Below, in pieces: positions 18,774 through 26,724 of a DNA stretch of 64,000 nt (the first letter of the stretch is position 1; each line of letters begins with the position of its first letter). Made by a program: the position numbers and the translations under genes. The notes below the pieces were generated by a model. It was not told where the DNA came from. It did no database searches and worked only from the letters and a program-made list of their open reading frames with translations. The DNA is from Parapontixanthobacter sp963736595 (lineage in GTDB: Bacteria > Pseudomonadota > Alphaproteobacteria > Sphingomonadales > Sphingomonadaceae). The stretch spans positions 62,001-126,000 of the forward strand of contig CAVTPG010000005.1 in the NCBI GenBank assembly GCA_963736595.1, in the 5' to 3' direction.

Positions 18774-18857
18774 GCGCGTGATGGTTACGGGGCGGCTGCG
18801 TAAGATGCTGCCGCGTTAACCTAACCAAACCTTTGCGCGAATACGCCCCATAACGGG

Positions 18858-18894
18858 AAAAGGCCGGCGCCCTTATCGGGAACCGGCCTTTTTT
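18858..18894 (+). terminator. Strong Rho-independent terminator after the symporter gene
   Basis: AAAAGGCCGG pairs with CCGGCCTTTT around a 15-base loop and is followed by T6 on the plus strand; the A-run on the other side makes it usable for the minus-strand small gene too. It lies 84 bases after the symporter stop codon and 21 bases beyond the end of the small gene at 18916-19065. Confidence 0.9.
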
Positions 18895-18915
18895 GTATCG
18901 AAAACTGTTGGCGGG

Positions 18916-19065
18916 TTAACGCGCGCCGAACATCCGTGCCAGCAGGCCTGGCTCTTCCATCGGACGCAATGCGCCATGCTTCATATAGCGCAGCGAGGCA
19001 TCGCGGTGTGCACGCGGCTGGACCCATTGATCCGGGCGGCTGCTGCGAAATGACATACTGGACAT
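18916..19065 (-). CDS. Small basic protein of unknown function, 49 residues
   Basis: The frame starts MSSMSFRSSRPDQWVQ at 19065 with a GGAGA ribosome binding site eight bases before it and ends at TAA 18916, next to a terminator. The product is rich in Arg and has no membrane segment or cysteine; its middle reads RYMKHGALRPMEEPGLL. I do not recognise a family. A longer frame upstream (to 19218) has no ribosome binding site. Good signals at both ends make a real gene likely. Confidence 0.6.
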   Translation of the reverse strand: MSSMSFRSSRPDQWVQPRAHRDASLRYMKHGALRPMEEPGLLARMFGAR

Positions 19066-19373
19066 AGGAAAATCTCCATCTTTACTTCGACCGAGTGGAA
19101 TGTGACCTCGGCAATCAACGCTGTGTATAACGATGTAAATGCACGACTCATCGCCCTTGTTCCACGGCGTTAAGGATGAAAATGGATAAGTCGTCCGGCC
19201 TGTGCCGCACCGGAACACATGATGGTTAAGTTAACCAAGCACGCTTACCATGACCGCTATATCCAGCGGTTCCGGATGCTTAGAGCGGCAGTGTGACACG
19301 GCATACAACGCCGCAAAACCCGCGAGATTCGCGCGTTTCTCAAGCTATCAGACATCGATAATATAAAAGGAGA
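19066..19373. other. Gene-free stretch with a palindrome, between the small gene and tRNA-Trp
   Basis: About 308 bases without a convincing reading frame. It contains the perfect odd palindrome TGGTTAAGTTAACCA (19223-19237), which includes TTAACCA, close to a CtrA half-site (TTAACCAT). It should hold the promoter of the 49-residue gene. I see no clear -35/-10 pair. Confidence 0.5.
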
Positions 19374-19449
19374 TGGCAGGGGCACAGAGACTCGAACTCT
19401 GGACCTTCGGTTTTGGAGACCGACGCTCTACCAACTGAGCTACGCCCCT
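19374..19449 (-). tRNA. trnW: tRNA-Trp (CCA anticodon)
   Basis: Read on the minus strand, the acceptor arm AGGGGCG pairs with TGCCCCT, the D arm contains GCTCAGTTGGTAGAGC, the anticodon arm is TCGGT-CTCCAAA-ACCGA with anticodon CCA, and the T arm carries GTTCGAGTC. The 3' CCA is encoded. The length is 76 bases. tRNA-Trp commonly stands just upstream of secE-nusG; here it keeps order and strand but lies about 2.4 kb from secE. Confidence 0.96.
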
Positions 19450-19554
19450 GCATGGAAGCGGTGCATCTAAGCGTTAGGCCATGCCTTGGCAAGCCGGATT
19501 ATGGACCGAAAACCCTTGCCCGACCGCGCCGAAAGGCCCACACTTTGCGCGATC

Positions 19555-19935
19555 ATGGATTTGAACCAGATAACGCTGAATGTGACCGATTTTGCGCAAG
19601 CGGTAAATTTTTACGAAACGCTGGGCCTGCGCCTGATCGTTTCCTCGCGCAACGAATATGCGCGGTTTGAATGCCCCGATGGCGGCGCGACATTGTCCCT
19701 GCATCTGGCGGACAAACCGACTGAAAACGGCCCGCTGATCTACTTCGAATGTCACGATCTGGACGCGCGCTACAAGGCATTGCTGGCCAAAGGCATCGCG
19801 TTCGAAACGCCGCCAACCGATCAAAGCTGGCGCTGGCGCGAGGCACGTCTGACCGACCCGTCGGGCAACCGCCTGTGCCTGTATCATGCCGGACCGGATC
19901 GCCGTTTTCCGCCCTGGCGGATCGAGCCGGAGTAG
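19555..19935 (+). CDS. VOC (glyoxalase/bleomycin-resistance fold) family protein
   Basis: The 126-residue protein starts MDLNQITLNVTDFAQAVNFYETLGLR, the typical first beta-alpha-beta module of the vicinal oxygen chelate fold, and ends with LTDPSGNRLCLYHAG, the second-module metal and strand motif. Members include lyases, dioxygenases and resistance proteins; the substrate is not evident. The upstream extension to 19486 lacks family character, so I use ATG 19555. It is followed six bases later by aat, suggesting co-transcription. Confidence 0.85.
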   Translation: MDLNQITLNVTDFAQAVNFYETLGLRLIVSSRNEYARFECPDGGATLSLHLADKPTENGPLIYFECHDLDARYKALLAKGIAFETPPTDQSWRWREARLTDPSGNRLCLYHAGPDRRFPPWRIEPE

Positions 19936-19941
19936 CGCGCC

Positions 19942-20667
19942 ATGCTGGCTCCGACCTATTCGCAGCGTGCCGAGATCATCGATCCCAAGCTGCTCTTGCT
20001 CGCTTATAGCCAGGGCGTATTTCCGATGGCCGAGGGGCGCGACGATCCCGATGTGTTCTGGGTCGAGCCACGCGAACGGGCGGTTATTCCGCTGGGCGGG
20101 TTCCGCTGCTCCCGCTCGCTTGCCAAAACCATCCGAAAAGGCGTGTATCACGTCACCTGCGATACTGCGTTTCGCCAAGTGGTTGCGGCCTGTGCTGCGC
20201 CGCGCGCGGGCGAGGACGGCATGGCGGAAGGGAGCTGGATCAGCCACCGGATCGAAGACAGCTACACCGCGCTGCACATGGCAGGGCACGCGCATTCGGT
20301 GGAATGCTGGCGCAAATCGGGCGAAACAAGCGAGCTGGTCGGAGGATTATACGGCGTTGCGTTCGACCGTGTTTTCTGCGGTGAAAGTATGTTCAGCACT
20401 GCCGATAATGCCAGCAAAGTTGCGCTGGCCTGGCTGGTTGCAGCGATGCGCGCAGCGGGTTACCGCGTGCTGGACTGCCAGTTCATGACCGATCATCTGG
20501 CCAGTCTTGGCGCGGTCGTCGTCCCGCAATCCGATTATGTCGCAAAAGTCGGGCAAGCCACGGGCAATCCGCTATTCAACATCCCCCAAGCCATCACGGC
20601 TTTCAACGAAGATCAGGCCTCTTCGCCGGGAAAGCGCATCGTGCACTCCTTGACCCAAACATCGTAA
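19942..20667 (+). CDS. aat: Leucyl/phenylalanyl-tRNA-protein transferase
   Basis: The 241-residue protein has the Aat landmarks: LLLAYSQGVFPMAEG, VFWVEPRERAVIPL, and later GGLYGVAFDRVFCGESMFS with LDCQFMTDHLASLGA. The enzyme adds Leu or Phe from tRNA to N-terminal Arg or Lys, marking proteins for ClpAP through the N-end rule. The last 55 bases overlap the 3' end of the convergent DUF2155 gene, so both transcripts form a short antisense pair there. Confidence 0.96.
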   Translation: MLAPTYSQRAEIIDPKLLLLAYSQGVFPMAEGRDDPDVFWVEPRERAVIPLGGFRCSRSLAKTIRKGVYHVTCDTAFRQVVAACAAPRAGEDGMAEGSWISHRIEDSYTALHMAGHAHSVECWRKSGETSELVGGLYGVAFDRVFCGESMFSTADNASKVALAWLVAAMRAAGYRVLDCQFMTDHLASLGAVVVPQSDYVAKVGQATGNPLFNIPQAITAFNEDQASSPGKRIVHSLTQTS

Positions 20668-21134
20668 ATCGGATGCTCGACCACATTTAATGATGGCGAG
20701 TTTTTAAACAGCCAGCCGGAGAAGATCCGCTTGAAATCCGAATTGTCGTCGCGCGCATTGGCATCGCGCACCATGACTTGCACAAATGCGCCGGTTTCCT
20801 TCTGCGTTTCCCACGGCGCGGTGCGCTCGCACGCGGACAGGCGCACGATGACATTGCCTGCGCGCTGCTGTTCTCCGGGCCGCATTTCCAGATCGCGCGT
20901 CGCATTGTTGCGTTTGTTGAGGACGCCGATCGTCGCCACCCGCTCGTTCATCGGAGTCGCGCCTTCAACCTGACCTTCCGGCTGGATGACGGCGGCGTTT
21001 TCATTGCGCATATTTTCGGGAATTTCGGTTTCTTCGCTGCTGTTCTGCGTCCGCTCTGGCTCGTCCGAGCAAGCAGCGGCAAACAGCAGACATACCGCCA
21101 CAGCACATATCGAACGACCGGCGGCGACGCGCAT
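20613..21134 (-). CDS. DUF2155 lipoprotein
   Basis: The 173-residue protein from ATG 21134 has a lipoprotein signal (AVAVCLLFAAACSDEP, lipobox ending at Cys) and the DUF2155 core: TIGVLNKRNNATRDLEMRPG, RLSACERTAPWE, and FSGWLFKNSPSLNVVEHPIYDVWVKEC. The two spaced cysteines of the core (in SACERT and VKECTM) may form a disulfide. This family is common in Alphaproteobacteria, of unknown function, and often sits beside NDUFA12. The start overlaps the NDUFA12 stop codon (TGATG). An alternative start at 21149 is possible. Confidence 0.88.
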   Translation of the reverse strand: MRVAAGRSICAVAVCLLFAAACSDEPERTQNSSEETEIPENMRNENAAVIQPEGQVEGATPMNERVATIGVLNKRNNATRDLEMRPGEQQRAGNVIVRLSACERTAPWETQKETGAFVQVMVRDANARDDNSDFKRIFSGWLFKNSPSLNVVEHPIYDVWVKECTMRFPGEEA

Positions 21135-21550
21135 CACTCGGGCGTCCAAGCCTCGTAATCACCGACCGCTTTCGCCCGCTTTCCGCCCCGCTCCAGCGCG
21201 CCTTGCGGGCGGTAAGCCGTATCGGTGCCAGTCGCGTTGGGCGTATATTCGGTTTCCCAGATTTTGGCGGGCGGCAAATGGCTTTCCGGCACATCGTCGA
21301 ACGATCCGTGCAACCAGCCATGCCATTCAGGCGGCACTCTGCTCGAATCGTTAGCGCCTTCGTAAATCACCCAGCGACGTTCCGCACCGATATACGAGCC
21401 GTCCTTGGCCAGATCGCGCTTGTTGCGCATTCTGAAATAGGCGTTGCCCTGTGCGTCCGTGCCGACTTGCTCGCCATTACGCGAGGAAAACAGCGTGGTG
21501 CCGATGGTCGCGCCGTTCCACCAGGTGAATATTTTGCCGAGGAAGCTCAT
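21134..21550 (-). CDS. NDUFA12 family accessory subunit of NADH:ubiquinone oxidoreductase (complex I)
   Basis: The 138-residue protein starts MSFLGKIFTWWNGATIGTTL and contains KDGSYIGAERRWVIYEG and VPPEWHGWLHGSFDD, the conserved NDUFA12 (B17.2) pattern of alphaproteobacterial and mitochondrial complex I. It assists assembly or stability of the peripheral arm. It is encoded away from the nuo operon, as is usual, between DUF192 and DUF2155 genes in one minus-strand run. Confidence 0.94.
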   Translation of the reverse strand: MSFLGKIFTWWNGATIGTTLFSSRNGEQVGTDAQGNAYFRMRNKRDLAKDGSYIGAERRWVIYEGANDSSRVPPEWHGWLHGSFDDVPESHLPPAKIWETEYTPNATGTDTAYRPQGALERGGKRAKAVGDYEAWTPE

Positions 21551-21677
21551 GGGGACCAGCGATTAGACGATTTGAAAGCTAGCGCCAAGGGGCTTGTCGC
21601 ACGGATTATCGTATGGAGATATGCCAAGGAGGTTGTCGCGCCGAACCGCATCTGCACAACCTTGCGCAGGCCAATCG

Positions 21678-22196
21678 CTACCACGTTACCCGGTCGCCCG
21701 CTTCGATCCCCATCTCTGCGGCCAGTCCGCCGCGAATCTCCAGCACCAGACTGGTCGGCCCTGCCGATGGCAGCGATTCTTCGGAAAACGGCACGGCATT
21801 GGCAACGATATTCAGAATACGCTCGTCCGGCCCGACATAGATAATGTCGAGCGGATTGGGCATGTTCTTCATCCAGAAACTTTGCACACCCGGCGGATTG
21901 TAAGGGAAAATCATCCCCTCATTATCTTTCAGCGGGGCGCGCTCCATCATCCCGCGTCGTTGCTGCTCGAAGGTGCGGGCGACTTCCACCTGAAAGACGT
22001 AAGTCGTCTCACCCGTGTCCACTTTCAGCGGCACGACTTCAAGGCCGGAGATCGGATGGCGGTCGGGGATGGCAATGTTGCTACCCTGATTCGACGTATC
22101 CTGCTGCGCCTGCGTCGCGCCTTGCGGTGAACACGCGGACAAGCCCATCAACACCAATGCCAGCATACCGGCCCAGTTTTTTATACTACGCATCAC
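21678..22196 (-). CDS. DUF192 family lipoprotein
   Basis: The 172-residue protein has a lipoprotein-like leader (MLALVLMGLSACSPQG) and the DUF192 core (FQVEVARTFEQQRRGMMERAPL, EGMIFPYNPPGVQSFWMKNM, LDIIYVGPDERI). DUF192 domains are small secreted beta proteins of unknown function. The gene starts inside the recX end (11-base overlap), so translation is likely coupled. Another 127 bases separate it from NDUFA12. Confidence 0.9.
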   Translation of the reverse strand: MMRSIKNWAGMLALVLMGLSACSPQGATQAQQDTSNQGSNIAIPDRHPISGLEVVPLKVDTGETTYVFQVEVARTFEQQRRGMMERAPLKDNEGMIFPYNPPGVQSFWMKNMPNPLDIIYVGPDERILNIVANAVPFSEESLPSAGPTSLVLEIRGGLAAEMGIEAGDRVTW

Positions 22197-22893
22197 TTTC
22201 TCCTGACGCCCATTCTTCGGCCTGCGCGACGCTGCGCGCGTTCAAAATCGCATTGGCATCGCTGAATTCATGCCCTGCCCGAACCATGGCCGCAAGCTGC
22301 TTGTCACGCAATTTGCGCATGGCCTGATTGGTTTCGAAGTCGCGATCTTCGGGTAGCAGATCATCATCCAGCTCGCCCACCGCATCACGCGCAAACGGGC
22401 CGAAGCGCCGCTTTTTCGCCAGTGCCAGCGCCGCTTCGCGCGCCTCGTTCCGGTCCGGGGCATTCGCTTCGCGTACATCCTCGGCAATTCCGTCATGGCG
22501 CAAAGTCGCTTCGATCCGCCGCCCGCCAAAGCCGCGATTGAGCAAGCTGCCTGCGCGATTTTTGGCATATTCGTCATCATCGACATAATTCCGCTCGACG
22601 AATTTTGCGACCACTTCGGCAATTTTTGCGCGCCCGGCTTCCAGTGCAAATGCGGGATCGATTTCGTCATTACCTTCGCCCGTCCCGTCGTCAGGTAGCC
22701 AGCTATCGGCGGCATCTTCGACAAATCCGCGCTCGCGCAACTTGCGTTGCAGATATTTTTCCAGTTTGGCGGCGCTGGTCGCAAACCGGGCAACATAGGA
22801 CACCGCCAGCTCTTCCAGCCGCGCTGCATCCAGCGGCTTTGGCGGTCGTTTTACCCGGTTTTTACCGGTTTTGCGTTTGGAAAAGTCGCGCAT
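22186..22893 (-). CDS. recX: RecX family regulatory protein
   Basis: The 235-residue protein has the three-helix RecX repeats: LAVSYVARFATSAAKLEKYLQRKLRERGF, then FVERNYVDDDEYAKNRAGSLL with RGFGGRRI. RecX binds RecA filaments and limits their activity. The protein has a long acidic insertion between the first and second repeat (residues 65-85) and a charged C-terminal extension, both seen in alphaproteobacterial members. It is the first gene of a minus-strand run recX-DUF192-NDUFA12-DUF2155. recA is not in the window. Confidence 0.85.
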   Translation of the reverse strand: MRDFSKRKTGKNRVKRPPKPLDAARLEELAVSYVARFATSAAKLEKYLQRKLRERGFVEDAADSWLPDDGTGEGNDEIDPAFALEAGRAKIAEVVAKFVERNYVDDDEYAKNRAGSLLNRGFGGRRIEATLRHDGIAEDVREANAPDRNEAREAALALAKKRRFGPFARDAVGELDDDLLPEDRDFETNQAMRKLRDKQLAAMVRAGHEFSDANAILNARSVAQAEEWASGESDA

Positions 22894-23029
22894 AGCGCCT
22901 TATTCGTGCCACACTCCTTATCAAATGGGAAACACTGCAACTCGTGAAACCGCTCAAAACGGTTCAAACGAGAATAATGTGAGGGGTGCGAAGAGGCGCA
23001 ATTCTGTCAACAGCATTGCGACATACATC

Positions 23030-24763
23030 ATGACCGACGCCGCTATTCAGCCGACGCCGAACGATTGCGCGTTACCGCGCCGCCGGGCGGACTTTGTCAC
23101 GTTCAACGAGGCGATCGATTACGCCGCGCAGAGCGAAAAGGGCATGAATTTCCACGATATGCGTGGAAATCTCGAACGCGCTTACAATTATAGCGAGATG
23201 CGCGAGGACGCTCACGCACACGCACGCCGTCTGGTCGCCAGCGGAATTGCCAAAGGTGATCGCGTCGCTCTGATCGCGGAAACCTCGCCCGAATTCGCAG
23301 CCTTGTTCTGCGCCTGTGTCACCGTCGGCGCATGGCCAGTGCCGCTCCCCTTGCCTACCGGATTCGGCGGCAAGGACAGTTATATCGACCAATTGGCAGT
23401 GCAACTTGATTCCAGCGCGCCCAAAATGCTGCTTTACCCGCAAGAAATCGACGAGATGGGCGCAGCAGCGGCGGCGCGGCAAGGGTGCGAAGGCATCAAC
23501 TGGACGGACTTTGCGACGCGTAACGATCCGGAATGCGACTTCCCCGACGCGAGCCCGGACGACATCTGCTATCTGCAATATTCCAGTGGCTCGACCCGCT
23601 TTCCAACCGGCGTTGCGGTGACGCACAAGGCCTTGCTGCACAATCTTTACGGCCATTCGACATCAATGAAAGTCGGCATGAACGAACGGGTTGTGAGCTG
23701 GCTCCCGTGGTATCACGATATGGGGCTGGTCGGCTGTTTCCTGTCGCTGATCGCGAACCAGATGTCGGTCGATTATCTGAAGACCGAACATTTCGCGCGG
23801 CGACCTTTGGCATGGCTCGACCTCATAAGCCGCAACAAAGGTACGACGCTCTCGTACTCACCCACTTTCGGCTACGATATTTGCGCGCGGCGTATCTCCA
23901 GCCAAAGCCATGTCGGCGACCGGTTCGACCTGTCGCGCTGGCGAGTGGCGGGCAATGGCGCGGATATGATCCGGCCCGATGTAATGCAGAACTTCGTCAA
24001 CGCATTTGCCGATGCCGGGTTCAAGGCCAGCGCTTTCACGCCATCCTATGGCCTGGCCGAAGCCACGCTCGCCGTCACTGTCATGCCGCCGGGCGAAGGT
24101 ATCCGCATCGAACTGGTCGAGGAAGAACGCCTGTCCGGCACGCCGCGCGACTTGTCACGCCCGGCCCGCTATCGCGCCATCGTGAATTGCGGCAAGCCCT
24201 TGCCCGACATGGATGTCGAGATTCGCGGCGAGAGTGACGAAGTGCGCGGCGACCATCAGATCGGCAAGATCCTGTGTCGCGGACCATCCGTCATGCACTC
24301 CTATTTCCGCAACGAAGAGGCCACACGCGAATGCTTGATCGATGGCTGGCTCGACACGGGCGATATGGGCTATGTCGCGGGCGGCTATCTGTTCATCGTG
24401 GGCCGCGCCAAAGACATGATCATCATCAACGGCAAGAACCACTGGCCGCAGGATATCGAATGGGCGGTGGAGCAGCTACCCGGCTTCAATCACGGCGATA
24501 TTGCAGCGTTTTCAGTGGAGACGGATAGCGGCGACGAAGCCCCCGCCGTGCTGGTCCATTGCCGGGTCAGCGATCCGGAAGAACGCGCGCAATTGCATCA
24601 GCAAATCCGCGACAAGGTGCATTCGGTGACGGGCATGAACTGCGTCGTGGAACTGGTCCCGCCGCGCACTCTGCCGCGCACATCGTCGGGCAAATTAAGC
24701 CGCGCAAAGGCGAAAAAACTGTATCTGTCGGGCGAGATTCAGCCGCTCGGACTGGCTGCTTAA
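23030..24763 (+). CDS. Fatty acyl-AMP ligase (FAAL-type adenylating enzyme)
   Basis: The 577-residue enzyme carries adenylation motifs in order: YLQYSSGSTRFPTGV (phosphate-binding loop), VSWLPWYHDMGLVGC, TPSYGLAEATL, WLDTGDMGYV and GKNHWPQDIE. The extended SGSTRxP form and the overall match point to FAALs, which make acyl-adenylates and load them onto carrier proteins without using CoA. No carrier protein, PKS or NRPS lies nearby. FAALs in this order can feed unusual lipids, but the partner cannot be read here. I start at ATG 23030; a longer frame to 22871 has no family residues. Confidence 0.85.
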   Translation: MTDAAIQPTPNDCALPRRRADFVTFNEAIDYAAQSEKGMNFHDMRGNLERAYNYSEMREDAHAHARRLVASGIAKGDRVALIAETSPEFAALFCACVTVGAWPVPLPLPTGFGGKDSYIDQLAVQLDSSAPKMLLYPQEIDEMGAAAAARQGCEGINWTDFATRNDPECDFPDASPDDICYLQYSSGSTRFPTGVAVTHKALLHNLYGHSTSMKVGMNERVVSWLPWYHDMGLVGCFLSLIANQMSVDYLKTEHFARRPLAWLDLISRNKGTTLSYSPTFGYDICARRISSQSHVGDRFDLSRWRVAGNGADMIRPDVMQNFVNAFADAGFKASAFTPSYGLAEATLAVTVMPPGEGIRIELVEEERLSGTPRDLSRPARYRAIVNCGKPLPDMDVEIRGESDEVRGDHQIGKILCRGPSVMHSYFRNEEATRECLIDGWLDTGDMGYVAGGYLFIVGRAKDMIIINGKNHWPQDIEWAVEQLPGFNHGDIAAFSVETDSGDEAPAVLVHCRVSDPEERAQLHQQIRDKVHSVTGMNCVVELVPPRTLPRTSSGKLSRAKAKKLYLSGEIQPLGLAA

Positions 24764-24851
24764 GGGCAGAGCCGAGAGCGTTCACCAAAGGGGGTCCACA
24801 AGGATGCCTAAACGACCCTCAAGGGTGTCGAGGCAGCGTTAAGTGCCCTAT

Positions 24852-26477
24852 TTAGTCCCCCGGCGCGGCCCAGCGCGGTGTTACCACGCCTTCGCCTCCC
24901 GATGCCGCTCCGGTTACGACCCTGCCACGCACGACAATGCTACGCGATTGCAACTCCACCTCGATCTCGTCCATCAATGCTGCCGGTCCCGACAACGTCA
25001 GCGGCGCATCGATCCGCTCCGCCGCCCACATCGCCAGATCGAGCGCCTCGCGCCCCTCGCTGGTCAGTTCCAAAGGTGCAATCGTGCCATCTTCAGCCGG
25101 TTCGCCACGCGCAAAAGCGATTGGCGGCAAAGCACGCGCAGGCGGACGCATTTCCACCCGCCATTCCGGCTCCGTCTCGGCGATGCGTTCTTCCAGTGTG
25201 CGATAAGCCGACAGCGAAGCGCCTTCCAGATTGCCGGCCGTCACCATTGCGCGGCGCCGCTGCCGGTCGATCATCACCTCTTCCATCGGCACCCCTGCGA
25301 CCAGCGCCAGCCTGTGCGCCAGATCGTCAGCCCGTTCCGTGGCCGCCGCTTCTTCACGGGCGCGAGCAGCGGTCAATTGCGCTGCCTCCGCTGCGCTTGA
25401 TCCGGTCCCGACCTGATATTGCGTAATCGTGACATTCACATCGCGGCCCAATTCGCGCGACAGACCGCGCGCTGCCAGAACTTCGACGTCGGGCGTAATC
25501 GTCGGCGTCAGCACCGTCGCTTCCACTCCCAAAGGCTCGGCATCCCAATCGATATCGAGATTGGACAACCGCGCATTGGAGCCGAACACATCCAGAATTT
25601 CGCTGCGAATTTGCCGCTGCGCATTGGCTTCCCACGCAATCGATTGCAGCGAAAAGCCGAGCGGGATGGCCAGCCCGACAAACGCCGACACCACAATAAC
25701 GTTCTGGAATTGCGTTTGCCGCTCCGACAAGGCCGCGCTGAAACTATAGAGTCGCGCCATCGCGGTCGCGGTCAAGGCAATCGTCATCAAGTTGGTAACA
25801 TACAGCAGCAGCGCGCCGGAAAAGACAGTCCAGTTGAGCGTGGCCAGCCCGAAACCGACGGCGGCCAGCGGCGGCATCAAAGCCGTCGCAATCGCCACGC
25901 CGACAATCGTGCCTTCACGCCCCCGGATCATTGCGTAAGCGCCGGCCAGCGCCGAAAACAGCGCGACCAGCAGATCGAACAGATTGGGCTTGGTACGCGC
26001 GGCAATTTCCGGCGTCACGGTCTGCAAGGGCGAGAGGAACACAATGAGGGCGCACAGGCCGATGCCGATCGCCGTGCCCCAGAGCAGCGAGCGCACCGAT
26101 TGGCGCATCCAGCTATAATCTCCGATGGCCAGCGCAAATCCCAGCCCCATGATCGGCCCCATTAACGGCGACAATAACATCGCACCAATGACGACGGCAG
26201 GTGAGGACAACAACATCCCGAGGATCGCGATCCCGGCTGACATGGCGATCATGAACAGATAGCGCGCCGACAAGGTGCAATCCTCGCGCCGTTTCTCGAT
26301 CACATCGGCCTGATCGACCGTGCCGACGACCGCATCGCGCCACCATCGCCGCCACGACAGTATGACGCTGGCAAAGCTGTCCGGTGCGAAAATCGGCGTG
26401 TTGCCGGATTCATCTTTCACCGGCTCTCTTGCGGAAAAACCTGCCGATGGCGGGGCTTTGGGTTGGTCGGTCGCCAA
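24852..26477 (-). CDS. DUF389 family membrane protein
   Basis: The membrane core has six or more helices with the DUF389/TIGR00341 pattern: AILGMLLSSPAVVIGAMLLSPLM, GLGFALAIGDY, and GIVGVAIATALMPPLAAVG-like glycine-rich helices. A long periplasmic or soluble C-terminal part follows. The function is unknown. I propose TTG 26477 as the start (ribosome binding site GGGAGA five bases upstream); the frame is open to 26636, so the start is uncertain. It is convergent with the acyl-AMP ligase gene and divergent from the telA gene. Confidence 0.78.
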   Translation of the reverse strand: MATDQPKAPPSAGFSAREPVKDESGNTPIFAPDSFASVILSWRRWWRDAVVGTVDQADVIEKRREDCTLSARYLFMIAMSAGIAILGMLLSSPAVVIGAMLLSPLMGPIMGLGFALAIGDYSWMRQSVRSLLWGTAIGIGLCALIVFLSPLQTVTPEIAARTKPNLFDLLVALFSALAGAYAMIRGREGTIVGVAIATALMPPLAAVGFGLATLNWTVFSGALLLYVTNLMTIALTATAMARLYSFSAALSERQTQFQNVIVVSAFVGLAIPLGFSLQSIAWEANAQRQIRSEILDVFGSNARLSNLDIDWDAEPLGVEATVLTPTITPDVEVLAARGLSRELGRDVNVTITQYQVGTGSSAAEAAQLTAARAREEAAATERADDLAHRLALVAGVPMEEVMIDRQRRRAMVTAGNLEGASLSAYRTLEERIAETEPEWRVEMRPPARALPPIAFARGEPAEDGTIAPLELTSEGREALDLAMWAAERIDAPLTLSGPAALMDEIEVELQSRSIVVRGRVVTGAASGGEGVVTPRWAAPGD

Positions 26478-26628
26478 AATTCTCTCCCGATACGCCGCGC
26501 GCCGCCCGGTTCGGCGGAAGCGTGCAATCGTTGTGTCCAGCCTGCGATGGTACCCACTCCGGGGGTGCATAGGAAGCGGGATAATTGATGCGCCTCTTGC
26601 GTTTAGAGGGCAAACACCGCGATACTGC

Positions 26629-26657
26629 TTGAACAACGTGTTTTATGATACTAATAC
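26629..26657 (+). promoter_or_regulatory. Candidate sigma-70-type promoter for the telA cluster
   Basis: TTGAAC is followed after exactly 17 bases by TAATAC, a good housekeeping promoter, 67 bases before the telA start. The surrounding 250-base gap is AT-rich compared with neighbouring genes. Confidence 0.55.
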
Positions 26658-26724
26658 AGTAAGTGTACGCAGAGCTTCGATTTTGCCGCACCAAACCGCA
26701 TGACATGGGAGCATATGTCACATC

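Noticed and set aside
19223..19237. Possible CtrA site in the palindrome TGGTTAAGTTAACCA
   Set aside because: The spacing does not match the TTAA-N7-TTAA consensus; only one half-site is close.
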